From Gymnorhina tibicen (Eukaryota > Chordata > Aves > Passeriformes > Artamidae), in assembly GCA_013399875.1 (NCBI GenBank), contig VXAZ01001058.1, forward strand, positions 1,546,880 through 1,610,879: 64,000 nucleotides of DNA. Direction: 5' to 3'. Below are positions 17,601 to 30,779 of the stretch, one piece after another. Under the pieces are notes generated by a model. That model saw nothing but the letters and a program-made list of their open reading frames with translations, did no database searches and was not told the DNA's origin. Made by a program: the position numbers and the translations under genes. Numbering within the stretch: the first letter of the stretch is position 1; every line of letters starts with the position of its first letter.

Positions 17601-20600
17601 CACAGCCTCCTCATTTTAGGCTAATCCAGAACAGAAGTAGATAGCAGTTCAGGAGGAGTGACTGGGAAACCATCTGATGTTCAGGTCACAAAGGTTTCTG
17701 CACCCTTTGGGTGAGCAGGTAAAACAGAGGGAAGGTGAACTGACAGGAAAACAGCTAATGCAGCTTGTGGCTCATCTTTGCATGCAGGGTCAGTTCCCAA
17801 GCTCATTCCTCACCCTCGGCTTGCAGCTCATCCTGTAAGGAGACCTCACGAGACAGAAGACAGTCACAGCCCTTGTGGCTGTTTACAGTTCAGGAGGTTT
17901 TTGGTCACGCTGAAACCCTGCTTGGCACAATCATTTTTCTCCACACTTCTGTGTGGGAGGAGAGAGCAAGATGCTTCAGCAGAGAGCCGGCCACAGGGAC
18001 ATCCAGCTCCTGCCAGCAGCGCTTCGGGGCGTTCCCAGCCCACACCTCCTCTCCAGGTTCGTCTCTTTTCACCTTCAGACAAACCCTTCTCTCTGATATT
18101 TACCGACAGCTGTGTATGGACGTGGATAATGAATTATAAAGGAAAAACTCCTACCCAAAGGAAGGAATTCTGGTTCATTCAGAGCAAAGCAACAGTGACT
18201 AAGCGGATGTAAGTGTGAGACCAAGCACAGTGCAAAGCTGTCCTGTGGCACTTTTCACCTGTGCATTTTTGACACACAAACCCCAAAGGGAGGGTGGTAT
18301 TTTACAACTCATTTAAAGAAAACTGAGGTACACAACCTGTGTAACAGAATTTGGTCTAACACAGAGTCTTTTCAGCTGCAAGACTCAGCCATTTGGTTAT
18401 CCAGTCAGGTCCCTGAGTGATTTAAATCTGAAGCTCAAATTCACCCTTGAAAAGAGGTCCTTGTTATGTTTGCTGCCAAAAGAGCCTTCACCAGCACTTC
18501 AGAAACACTGGATTTACAAGAGGATTTTTTTGCTTGGAGTCGAGATCTCCTTGTCTTTAAAAACACCTGAGTTTAGCGGGATGGGCGTGCCGACTTCAGT
18601 GCTGCAACCCTGACTCGCCTCATTCCTTGCCTGCCTGCCAGAGCCATTGCTGGTGCCCAGAAATGAGCCCAGAGCGGGTCTGGCTGCAGCCACCTCCATC
18701 CCCTGCACACCTGCCCAGCCACCAGGGCTCTGTGGAAAAGGGGCAGGAAGGACCGGCCTGGAGGCTGTGGATGTACAGGGCAGGGCAGAGGAGCAGAGCA
18801 CAGCGATGCTCTGCAGCCCAGGTGTGGGGACACAAAGGCTCATTATGGTGGCTGAGGCTATAAAGAGAACAATTGTAACAAGATTACAGAGAACGCTGCC
18901 GAGAGTGAATGGCTCATTCTCATCATAATCTCACAGTTGTAATTTTGTGGTATTTTCTGAATGCTGTCTTTTCCACCTTTCTGTGGCATTGTTCCTGACC
19001 TTGCTGTTACCACATCAGGAAGGACTTGCTGAGCTTCTTGCTTGCTCCTTCAAACCCTTTCACTGTGTGTTTACCTTCTGCCTTTTGCATCTTTTCATGT
19101 GGCTGCAGCGTGGCTGGATCATGTTTGATTTTTTTCTGGTTTGGATAATTTTCTATTTTATTTTTATTTTTGCTACGTTTGCTTTAGAAGCACAGTCTGA
19201 AATCACTTCCTCAGCCTGAGGAATCTGTCTTAGTGTTTGAGTAGTAGTTGAAGACTAAAAGAAGGATTATTCTTCCCATCCTTTTATTTCTCCCTCTACC
19301 AAACAGCTGGTTACCCCCATGCCTTCCCCACTGCCCCTTCTGCACCTGAGGACGTTGCTGCAGTCTCTCCTCAACCAGCAAGGGGCAGAAGGATGAGCCT
19401 CGTAAGAAATGCTGCGTTTATTTAAATTCAGAATTATGCCTGACAGCAGTCAGTCTAGTAAATGTCAGGCTTCTTGTTTTGGCTGCAGCTTGTGTTATCT
19501 CATGACACGATAATTATCCCGGGGCACAGGATTCACCCATATTCCCGTGTCTAGTGATAAAATCAAACTTTTTCATTAGATTTTGTTACCTTTTTAAAGT
19601 TAAAACCGATTGGCCACGTTTGAGTTACAGTTCTGCCCACAGATGACAAACACGCTGGCCTGGTACGGGCGTGTGGCAGTGCCAGTGCACCGTCCCACCC
19701 TGTGCTGGGTGAGGTGCCAACAGCAACTCCTTGGGGATCTCTGGATCCCCGAGACTCCCGTCCCACCTGCCCGGGTGGCACAGAGCGTGTGGGGCTCCCA
19801 GAGCCCACCAGGACCCAGCCAGGAGAGGGGCACTGAGGAGGCAGCGCCCTCGCCCTGGCACCTCTGCCCGTGCCCCGTGCCCCTCACGCACAGCGAGGAC
19901 CAAAGCCCTGCCAGGGATCTATTTCAGCCTCTTCCACAAGCACAGGTTTTTCCATGCAGATAATTCCCACCACAGTTCTGCCTCCCCCTGCACCGGCTCC
20001 TCTCGTGCACTGGGTCTGCAGATATTGTCTGCAAGCAATTTGAGGCAAATGGCAGATTAAGAATATACAGAGTAAAGGATGGCAAATGACATCATGCTGG
20101 AATTTAAACTAATAAAACAAGAGGTTTTATTCCCTGTTAATCTTCCACATGTGCAGAACAGTCTTGGAAGTGTCATTTTTGAAACGTTCTTTTCCCGTTA
20201 ATTTGTTTTTATTGGCAAATCAGTTCTCCGAGTACTGTTCTCTGGAATAGCTGCTGCAGTTTCAGATGGAAGTGTTGGCTTTAGGAATCCCCTGAGATAT
20301 ATTCTAAGGTTTGTTTCCTACTTAGAAACAATAGCAAGAGTTTAAGTCGAGCATTCCCCATCCCATGTGTTCGATCTGTGTTTGTTTTTCATCTTATCAT
20401 TGAATAATAACGTTACACAGAAACGGGCTCCAAACTGCCTGACTCAGTGCAGTCCAGTAGCTACCCTCACAAAGAGGATTAGAATGATCTCCCCCTCCCT
20501 ACCACCGGCTTTCACTGGAGAAAAGGTAGAAAATGAGATATGTCAAGGTGAACCCAAAGCAGTTCCAACGCTCTTCATCCTAAGTGGTCTTTAATTGCAA

Positions 20601-23585
20601 CCTCTACCAAGAATTCAATCACATACTTCACACTGAGACAAGAGATTTGGATGGAGGCAGGGCAGTTTGTTCAGCCCCGTCAGCGCTGTGGTACCTGTAC
20701 CAACAGGCTGGGCACATCATCCCTCAGCAGGAGCAGGGCTGGCTTTGGGGTGGTTATTTTCTGATACATCTGCTCTTTTTTTAGTTACCCAAAGGCTTGA
20801 TCTTAGAACTGCTGAAGTCAATCCAAACGCATCAAGTGGAGGATCATCCAGCAGCAGAGGCCAGAGTTTCTCTGGTGAGCAGGCATTTCCAGAACCACAC
20901 AATCAAATCCATTGGGAAGTCCAGGCCATTTTGAAATGATCATTTTGTAATAATAATTTTTCTTCCCAGTTTTATTGTTGTGAAGGACTAAAGCAGGAGA
21001 TCCAAAACTCATATCTGGACTCTGAGTGTCTCTCGTTAGAGACAGAAGCACAGCCTGGCAACCGCTTGCCCTGACAGGAGTTAGAGGGAGCACACAGCCC
21101 GACACGGACCCAGTTTAAAGCCCCCAAAATAATCCCCATGGCCACAGTGAGCTGCAAGAACAGGACAGACACAGGCAGTAACAACACCCCAACTGTGCTG
21201 GCCAGACAGGGCCTGTCCTGAAGAGCACTTCTGGCAGGGGTACAAAATGCAGTCTGTGATTTACACTCAGGCCTGACTGTAACGACGAGGAGTTAGCAGC
21301 AAGATTGAAAGGAAAATCCTTCATCCAGGAAAGCACAGATCTGGAAAACCAGCTAATTTACTGAAGTGCTATGTGTTCAAGAGACCAGAAAGCCACGGTG
21401 GTCTGAGCAATGGGTTTGTGGAGGGGGAGGAGCAGTTTCACAGGGCTGCTTGTGGACTCCGTGGGCCCGTGTGAGCAGCAGCTCAGCAGCAATGGGCAGC
21501 ACAGGGTCACGGACACCTCGCTGCTTTAGTGAAGAAGCCTCTGCTCCTTTTCTCTGTGGGTCACTGTTTCACATTGCTGAGGCAGAGAAGCAGGAAACTG
21601 AGGGAGGAGGGAGATGAGCCCAGGTATAGCTGGTGATGATGTGAATGGGTGTTTGAAGTTTTAGAGTGGTTTTAGCATTTAACCCCCATTGAAATGCACT
21701 GAACTAGAGGGAAGGACAGCATGGCAGACATTAACATTTTGGTTTAACAATGCAGACAATTGCTGAGGCTTAAAAAAGGTGCAGTGATCCATGAACGCAC
21801 GATGAGAGTTTAAAAACCTGCTGAACGGAATGAAGTGTGCACTACTCAAAAACTGTTGATCTGTGCAAAATTATTAAACGACACATGAGGTGTGCCAGGA
21901 CTCCAGTCCCAGGTGCAGAGCAGCTGCTCCCATTCCCTTCCTGGCATCATGCAGGGGCATTCCTGCTGGACAGGAGAGGTGGGGGCACAGGTTGAGAGGG
22001 GAGGGCCAGCGAAGGTGGGTGTGCTTGTCCCCCAGGAACGTCACCTCCCCTGCAGGAGAGGGAATGCTGCTCGATGCCAGTAACTAAATAACAGCGGTGG
22101 CTGAGTCGCTGTGGGTCTGAGCTCAGGCATTTCTGCAGTGGGTTGGGAAAAGATGGGAATCGGCTCTGATGTGTGAAAGAGAAACGGGATGGAACTGGGA
22201 GGGGATAGAGCCTTTGGAAATTTGATCCAACCCTCGTTGAAGTAAATGAGAGACTTTCTACTGCTCTAGTGGCCCCAGACCAGGAGCTTTCAAGGCTGTG
22301 AGGACTTCACTGTCTGTTGTAACACAGTGACAGCCAACTGCGACACAAGCTTGGAACAAAGACTTGTAGGCAGCGTGGTTTTAGGCTCAAGTTCTCTGGT
22401 ATGTCATACTTCAAGTTGTTTGGACAAACTGCAATTATCCCTTGATAGAGCAGCAGTTGCACTGCCAGGATGCAGCAGAGCAGGTGCACGTGAAACTTAT
22501 TTCGTGTGCTTCAAGCTCATTTCAATCTCGGCACAGTTTGTGTTTGGGGAAAGCTTCAGGAATGCTTTTTTTTCCCATTCAGTCACTGCTTTTGATGATA
22601 ATGAGAACACATGGAGCAGAGCTTAGAGCAGGATCTCCTTTCTTCCTTACCCACTTGCGATCAAAATCGTGTCAGTCCCATTCTTGCTCCACGAGTTTCT
22701 GTTTCTTTAGAGCAATCTCGTATGCAAGTCAGCCTGGCTCCTGCTCGCCTTGTCACCATGATGCAGTGCCTGTCCTGGGCCAGCATCCCACCCAGCCAGG
22801 CCTGCTTATCTCCAGGTAGACATCTTCATTCTCTGCACTGAGATAAGGGATCTCTCCCCAGCACAAATTCCAAGCACACGCTCGTCTGAGGTGGATCTGC
22901 TTAAATATTTGATCCTTCCACTTCTGCAGATTAGGCATTACCAGCACTTGTTAGTTTATGTAAACATCCACGTTCTTCATATTCATCAGCTGCTATCCCA
23001 GAAGGGCTTAAGAGCTGTTTGTCTGGTGAAACCCCAGCAGATGGTACCAGCTCTTTCTTGCACCCATCTAATTGCAAACACTGAACCTGCTCTGTAAAAG
23101 CTGCTAATTAGGTGAAAATAACACATATGTTTGGGCTATAAGCTAAGGTGGGTTTTCCCCCCTCTCTGTTTTCCCCCAGTTGAATTGCTCACACAAATGG
23201 GGCTATAAACTGACAGAATAATTTGCACATGTGTGAGAAAAGTAAGAGGGGAAAATACCCAGGCAGCATCAGATGTAACGTTCTTTGTAAAATAATGGGC
23301 TTTAAAAGTAATTTTCTGAGCACTAAGTAAACTTAGTGTTCATGATTCACGGCTCTAATCTCTGTGACTGAAATTTAAGATCTAAGGCTCCATGAAGTTA
23401 AAGAAAAAGAAACAATTACATGCATATTCGTTCAATTTCATGTACTGCGTATCCTTCAGTTTTTCCAATGAAATTTTAACGGGGGGAAGCAGAGGTTTCT
23501 ACAGACTGTGTGCTTGAGCAAACCCAGCAGCTCCGCTGTAACTGCTGAGGCCAAGCCGTGCCCGCCGGCTTCTCAGCCTTCCTGG

Positions 23586-23681
23586 GAATGCGGATGTTCC
23601 ATAGGTGTGGAATGCGGATGTTCCATAGGTGTGGAATGCGGATGTTCCATAGGTGTGGAATGCAGATATTCCATAGGTGTG
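23586..23681. repeat. Tandem repeat, four copies of a 24-bp unit
   Basis: Units start at 23586, 23610, 23634 and 23658 with sequence GAATGCGGATGTTCCATAGG followed by TGTG. The first three are identical and the fourth has two changes (GCAGATATT). Because 24 is a multiple of three, both strands show eight-residue peptide repeats in chance frames. Confidence 0.95.
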
Positions 23682-24939
23682 ACACCACTGAGTGCAGACA
23701 GCTCAGGGACACCCAGGGTGCAGGACAGCGGCCACTCAGCCTTCCCCGGCTGCACGTGGAGCAAAGAGGAGGCTGCTGCAGCAGGGCCAGTGCCCACCGA
23801 GCCCCTGTGCTGCTCCTGGATTAATCCTCAAGGAAAAGGAGCCCCAGGCGCTGTTCCTGCCACCCTGGGACAGCGCATCCCTTCCCCAGGGGGCCGTGGG
23901 AATGATGGCAGCAACACCACCGCAAAGCCCCCAAGAGCAGACAGACAAGCTGTAAAGCTTGGGAGCTTAACAGCATTAAGAGGAATGTCTTAAGTCATGA
24001 ATATTTGCCACACTAATCCAGCCTTTAATCTTGTCCCAATAACACAAGGATACACCATCCTTATCCCAAAGGATCAACAGAAAACCAGAAAAAATCCCCA
24101 AAAAGCTCTTAAATACGCAGCAGCACACTTTTGTTTTGTAAAGAAGACTCTGGTCCTATGCCTAGACAGCACTGCATCGACATTCCTAAGTCTTCCCAGT
24201 TAGTTTTTAGTCTCTGAGCAACAAATAATTCATTAATTAGTAAAAAAGGAAAGAAGGGACATTCAGAGAGCCAACACAGCCAACAAAAGCAGCCCTTAAA
24301 CTGCAATTCATTCAGCCAAGTGCTTCAAGAGAATTATTTGGAGAGAATGTCAAGAGTCTTTACCTAAAAAAATTACTTTCCTTCTCTGGTCTTATGGGAC
24401 TGGACTATACTGGACTGATTTGTTCATCTAATGCATGATGGCACAGAAGATCAGCACTGGGAGAGGCTCCCTGGTCAGAAAAGGGCTCTGGGAGTTTCCC
24501 ACTGGCCTGTGCCAGGCCACATCCTCAGTGCCAGCCCCGAGCTGTGCTCCAAGGACAGCACCACAGAGAACATTCCTGGGTGCTCACTCAGGGAAACACA
24601 GGGAGCTCCTCTGGATGAGTAAATGGGAAAGAAGAAGTCCCCACGTATCAAAAATATGGAAAATCTGATCTGCTCACACCAGCAGCTGCCTTTGTGCTCT
24701 GCACCTGGAGCAGGAGAGGAGCGAATTATCCCTCTGAGGCAGGAAGGGCAGAGAGTGGAACAGAACAAATCCTGCAGGAACAGCCCCATTTGGGGACAAA
24801 GCTCGGGGTGACCTCTGCTCTGCTCTCTCTGTTCTCTCACTTTCATTGTGTCAGTAAATCCAAACTCCAACAAGGGTCAAAGAAGCACATCCCGGCCTCT
24901 GCGGAGCAGAATGTCTTAATAATTACAAACAATTATTTA

Positions 24940-24987
24940 TAATTACATATATCTGCAATTATAAATGTAATTATACAGATGTAATTA
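24940..24987. repeat. AT-rich imperfect inverted repeat
   Basis: TAATTACAT, four extra bases and CTG on the left (24940-24954) are the reverse complement of CAGATGTAATTA on the right (24976-24987), apart from the insertion. Further AATTAC/GTAATT motifs flank it from 24919 to 24990. Confidence 0.6.
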
Positions 24988-27900
24988 CAAATGCCTGCTG
25001 CAACTGCAATACAAATGTTTGGCTGCTGCCCTGCCAGCAGTGAGCGAGCTGCACTGGAGATGGGGATGTTCTGGCACCGCCGTGCGCCGGTGACGCCCAT
25101 CCCGAAGGCCTGCAGAGTGAGGGGGCACTGGCACCTCCTCGCACCTCCCACCTTCATTTCCTCAGGCTGGAGCTGTCACCTTTAGGTGTCTTGCACCGTG
25201 GGCGAGGGGCAGCGTTGGGGAAAGGCCGTGCCGAGGGTGGCAGCCTTCCCTGCACGCTGCTGTCCAAGCCCCTCCACCCAGCCCCGCACGCCTGCCCCGA
25301 GTCACTGAGCGGTGCCCGTGCTCCTCTGGAGGTTCTCTGCCACTCATCCCAGTGGATTTTACATGAGAATTGACTGGCACAATCCTTCTTTCTCCCAAGA
25401 AGGGAACGCAGCCTATCAAACCCCTGAAGCAGAACAGGAGCCCTGAGGACACATCGAGGGTGCTCAGGGGGACCTGTGTGGCCACTGGGCAGGTGGCCCT
25501 CACTGGCAGCATGGGGGTGGCAGGGCCAAAACTCCCAAAATCACAGCAAAATGATTCTGCCGGGGGCTGCAGACCTCAGGGCCCTGAGGGTCTGCAGAAA
25601 ACATAACAGACCACAGGGTTTTCTCTTTGGAGGAGAACTTTTAAAAAACCTAATCACAGTGAGAACAAATGTCAAAATGCCACATTTTGGATGACACAAA
25701 ATTTGCCTTTTTTCACAGAGCTCTTGGGAAACCATGACTTATTGAAATCAATACTTCGCTATTGACTCTCCCTTAAAGGCAGAGATTGAATTATCAGAAA
25801 AATCAGTGTAGAGCTACCTGACTCCTCTACTGGGCTCTTCACTGGATCATTTTTGATCCAAAGCCTGTGTGACACGGGTGGGCTGGGCTTCCCTCTCATC
25901 AAATAACAGCCTGTTCAAATCCAGCTACAAACGAGTTGGCCTCCCTGTGTGTCAGTCTTTCTGCCATCCCAGCCCCAGCCCTGGACCTGTATGAACCCTG
26001 TCTAAATGCCAAGCCAGACCTGTAAAGTTCTTCAGTTTCCCCCTCGAATCCGGACAAAAACAACCATTCCCACTCATGCATGGAAGGTAAGTGACAAACT
26101 GCAGAGTGCTGCCCTAAGTTTCCTGTGGTACTTTAGGGTTTTTCTCTTTTCGTTTGTTTTTCAACATCTTCCCTTAGGGCTGTGCAGATACAGAAAAACA
26201 CGCCACAGTGAAAGAACAGAAAAATACAGGAACAGTGGGAAAAGGTTTCTACCTTCACTTCATCACAAGAGAAGTTGATGTAAAAGCTATGTACAACATA
26301 AAAATATGTCCCTGGAATCAGCGAAAGCCAAGGAATCTGGCTCTTTTACTAGAAATTATGAGTTCTCTTTCCTAACCAGAAAACTTACAGGTGCCACACA
26401 AACAGAAAATGCTTCCAGATTGTGTCTGGAAAGGAAACGATGTCATTAAAAATCCCTAGAAAAACAGATAGGAAAAGCCTCTGTTAAAAATGCCTAGGAG
26501 AAGAGGCAGGGAAAGCAACATGAAAACAAAGCAGCCAGGCAAGCAGAACCCAGAGCAGGCTGAGAGCACCAGCAAAGCCACCCAAATGAGCTGGACACTG
26601 GCCAGCCTGGGTTTGGGTAAACATGGGTTACAAGTTTCCATGTGCTGCAGGCTGGGTCCATTAGCCCTGGGTGAATTCTTTGCTCTGGGTGCCACCCAAA
26701 CTGGTTAAAGTAGCAGAGATTTTATACAAATTTTAGTCACATTGCCAGGCCCACAAGGGTTTGCTCAGAGGGACAAGATCAGAGAGCAACCACAGAGGTG
26801 CAATCCAGATGTGAATATTCCATGCACACATACAGAAATTACTTTCACATGAAATCCTAGGTCCCTCTCCTACTTTCATCTCCGACTTGCTAGAGCTACA
26901 AAAGAGCGAGTTAATGTGAGGAACGGATTCAATTTCTTAATTAATGCACAGTTTTCCTTTTGTACTCTTGTTCTCTGGAGACACTTCCTCCCCCATCCAC
27001 ACAAACCAAACAGGGACGGTGCAATCCAGTGCTGGGACTGTCACATTTCTGCCCCAGCAGAACACAAGTCCTGGGCAACATTTTCATCTCGGGCATCCCT
27101 GCTGCAGGGTAGCAGGTGCTGCACTGTGCTTTCATACCCTGTGCAATCAGCACTGAAGGCTGAATAGATTCTGCCTTTTTTTCCTTTCAGCACGTCATGC
27201 TCCCTCTCTTCCTTTAAGTTTTTCTTAATAGTGGCTTCCTAGCTGACATCACATGGAGTTTTTTCCCAGTCCTTGTGCTGCAGGTGCACTTTGGAGGCTG
27301 TGGTAGGACAGCTGTCATCTCCTCCTCTGCAGCTTCACTTCCTATTTCTTCCTGAAATCTTCAAATAGTTTCTTGCCTCGATCTCCCACTACTGTGGCAA
27401 AGGAGGGTTTGGTGAAATTTTGTTTGGGAATTTACCCACACTCGCTGCCAAAACCCATACTTTTTTTTCTGTCCATTCACCTTATTCTGAGATAATTTCA
27501 TATTCTTCCCAGGACTTCAAGGAAGGGAGAGCTCATGAGTTTTAAGGAAATTCTCTCTGCCTGCCAATAGTCTCATCTTTATGGCACGACACCCCCTGCA
27601 GCAGGCGGCTCAGAAGTCAGTTTGTGGTGACCAAAGCTCTCAGCTCGTGCTCTCAGAAATAACTCTATCAAAGGCTCATGTTTTATGCAGGTCAGAGATG
27701 CAGCCCTATTGATTTCGCTTGAGAGAGGACCCTTCTTTGTGGCAGCGAGATGTTTGTTTTTCACCACTTTGCTGCCTTCACTGTTGCCCAACAGTGCAGC
27801 CCCTGCAGCTGGTGAAGGTCACCAGTGCTCAGTGAGCTCGTGTTCAGTGCAGGGCATCTGCTCGTACTGATTCAGCATTTGGGGCCATTCCCATGCAGAT

Positions 27901-30205
27901 GGGTTCTGCCTTCCAATGCCCATCCATGGTGCACTTCACCTCTGGCTACACGCTCGGGTTCGAGGGGATTATGCAGAAAGTATTTTACTCAGACCAGAAT
28001 AACCAAAACTCATTCTGTGCTCCCGTGCTGCTGAGGAGCTGCTGGCTGCAAAACACAGTGGCACTTTCAGGGTGCACCTCACACACTTGGCAGTACCTGA
28101 AAGGAGCTTCCGAGAGCCTTGAGAAGCCATGGAAAGGATTTGGTGCAAAGGATCCATTTCTTATGAGGTCAAACAGCCACCTCAGTTGTGACAGACTGTA
28201 CTCACGGGCATCTCCTCTCCTTGGACAGCAGCACGTGCACGGTGCCTGCAGCTACAGCCAAGGGCTTAGGAAAGGCTGCACCAACATTGTGAGCTAGGGA
28301 GCTGGGAAGGGATGAGCTGCTCCAGCAGAGTTCCAGCTTTTCATGATACTTTATGTTGCTTTTCCTTACTTCTCTTCTTGTCTGTCTCATCCCAGCCTTC
28401 TTTATTTAGAATCACCTTCATTTTCAGGTACCTCAGGCTTTCCCCTGAGCTTGCTGCAGCTGTCCTGAACTCCCAGTGACAGACAGAAAAATAATTATTT
28501 GAAAGACAGGCAGCAGCAGCCCTGTCCAGAATCTCTTCAGTCTCACTGAACTGGAGCCCTGACTCACACAAGGTCAGCAGCCTTCTCCAAGGAGCCGCAC
28601 CCCTGTACAAAACCATCTGTGCATTCCTCAAATGGGCCAAAGCTGGAGACATCATCTTACAAGAATTAAGGGATCAAAGCTGGCAATAATATATTTTCCT
28701 GAGCAGAGTTGGGTACACAAGACGAAAATATCAATAATAACATAAGGCGATTAAACAAGCCACACTGTCAAGTTAGTGAGGAACAGAAGGTCTTAGCAAA
28801 TGGCTGTCTGCACGACTTCAAACTCACCAACAGCACTGCAAAACACAACCCAGCTGGGGCTTCAACAATTCCAGTGGCGTGGTACCCACAGCCAGAGCTG
28901 GGGAACAGCCACACATGTGGGCTTTTGCTTTGTTCAGTACCAGCACAAAGGAGAAGCCTCCCGCTGTCTCAGGTCTCAGCTCCCCACCGCAGCAGCGCCG
29001 GCTGCAGCCTCCCCGCCTCACCACGGTCAGGTGCAGTCGGCATCCAGCCGGACCCCTGCGGGTTTCTCCCAGTGTTACCTTTCAGAAAGAGACAAAAGCC
29101 ATGGCTGGTGCTCTGCGGGAGCCGGGTGACTCTGGGGGTGCTGCAGGGTGGGCTGTAAGGAGCAGACACAACTCTGCTCTAAGGATACAGCCCCGTATTT
29201 GCAGCTGCTGTTCCCCTTCCACCCTTTCTTTGCCTCAGTGTCACTTTGCCCTTGCTTTTTGTACTCAGATCCTGATCTTCACTTACTAATTCTGACTCCA
29301 ACTCCGTGGCATTTATAGTGCACAAAAAGTGCTTAAAAACACAGCAATGAAGCATTTACTCCAAGGAAGGATTTTTTCATTTCACTCTGATAATCTCTCA
29401 TGCTAAACTCACTGCAGGTTGGGGAAATCTAAAAGTCTCCAGCTTCCGTGTGGCAGGAACTATTTAGGTCTGCAGATTTCCAGTATGGGTGTATTGAAAT
29501 CTTTTATTTGTGGGGTGGCAATAAAAGATGTGGAGAGAAAATCTCCCCTGGCAACATGTACTCTTGAAAGGCCCTTTCAAAGCAAACATTCCAGCAGTAA
29601 GAAATACTTCAGCGCGCCACGTTCCCATCTTCCCCTTCCTTCCCTCTCTGCCTCCCCAGCCTGTGCTCTTAGCCTTGGAATAATAAATTTCTTTGTGCCC
29701 CATCTTACAAAAGTGTTTCACATCACCTCCATGCACTTGGCTGGGGAAGAGCTCGCAATCACAGGTTATATTCTCGCACAGCACTGCAAGTATTTCATGT
29801 TTCTTTGCAGCCAAGTGTTATCAGCTGGCCGTGTAACATTCAGTTTTTTGGGGAAAAAAAAGATTCTTGTATTCTGGAATACTGATTGCATCAAATGGCA
29901 ACTAGATTGCATGACAGTAATCACGCCGAGCTCAGGCGATTAAAAACTCGCTTGGAAAATTGGTGCTTGCTGAGCCTTTATGGAAAGAAATGAATTAAGA
30001 AGGAAAACAATAAGAAAGGGCATGCATTAATCTGGCTCTGCAGTGCGTAATGCTGATTGTAAGAGATCTAAGGAAGAACTGTGTGTCTGAAGGATTTCCT
30101 CGTACGTTTTCAGAAGAAAACCTGAGAGCCACCAGAGAGGGACTGCCAACTAAATCCTAACAGTAATCTCAGAAGCAGCAATTGGGAAGGAACAAATAAA
30201 TAAAC

Positions 30206-30213
30206 TATATAAA
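30206..30213 (+). promoter_or_regulatory. TATA-box-like element upstream of an antisense open frame
   Basis: TATATAAATAG at 30206-30216 fits the TATAWAAR consensus. The ATG of the 203-codon open frame is at 30256, so a start site 25-30 bp downstream would leave a 5' UTR of roughly 15-25 nt. A six-base inverted repeat (CTAGCA, TTTCC, TGCTAG) lies at 30220-30236. In AT-rich intron such matches are frequent, so this is a suggestion only. Confidence 0.25.
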
Positions 30214-30300
30214 TAGGAGCTAGCATTTCCTGCTAGGAGCTTCTCTTTTGTGGCAATGCCTCTCAAACAAAGGGCTCCCCTCGCTGGCAGTCCTGCTGGG

Positions 30301-30366
30301 CCATCTCCATCTCCATCTCCATCTCCATCTCCATCTCCATCTCCATCTCCATCTCCATCTCCATCT
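30301..30366. repeat. (CCATCT)11 hexanucleotide array
   Basis: Eleven perfect copies of CCATCT run from 30301 to 30366. Perfection suggests a young, length-variable array. In the three plus-strand frames it reads Pro-Ser, His-Leu and Ile-Ser, and on the minus strand one frame reads Arg-Trp. Confidence 0.97.
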
Positions 30367-30610
30367 GCGCGCCCTGGGTGCCGCTGCTCCGCCCGCGCTG
30401 CTGAGCTGCCCTGGGTGTTTGTACAAGGAGCTCGGTGGAGGATTCCCTCCCTCGTGCCCGCGTTGCAGGCAGCCCCGCAGAGCTCCCGTGCAGCTGGGAG
30501 AGCTCAGGCTGGGCTCTGTGGTCACGCCGTGGCTCTCAGGGCTGAGAACACAGCGGGCGCTCCGCGAACAACCCGTGCGAATCAGCGCCCAAACCTCTGC
30601 CGGGAAGGGA
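30367..30610. promoter_or_regulatory. Small intronic CpG-rich patch
   Basis: By hand count this roughly 245-bp stretch has about 22 CpG dinucleotides and is clearly GC-rich (GCGCGCC, CCGCCCGCGC, GCGGGCGCTCCGCG). It therefore probably meets loose CpG-island criteria, unlike its AT-richer surroundings. It directly follows the hexanucleotide array and the TATA-like element. Confidence 0.35.
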
Positions 30611-30757
30611 AATGCTCATTTTACAGCCTCTTCCTGACACTTGCACCGGTTCAGGTCTCTGCTCATCATTCCCCTCTGGCTCACAATGGATTTTGGGCCA
30701 GGCTGACGTTTGAGGGAGGTTTCATCCTGCAGCCCAGCAGGCTCCATATCCGTACCA

Positions 30758-30779
30758 TGGTACACCTATGGGTGTACCA
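30758..30779. repeat. Perfect 9-bp inverted repeat with 4-nt loop
   Basis: TGGTACACC, loop TATG, then GGTGTACCA. It overlaps a 12-bp palindrome GTACCATGGTAC at 30752-30763, so two alternative folds share the same GGTAC. Confidence 0.85.

Noticed and set aside
29419..29943. 174-codon plus-strand frame
   Set aside because: Composition is ordinary intronic. There is no ATG at the stated beginning of the frame in good context and no domain signature. Treated as chance.
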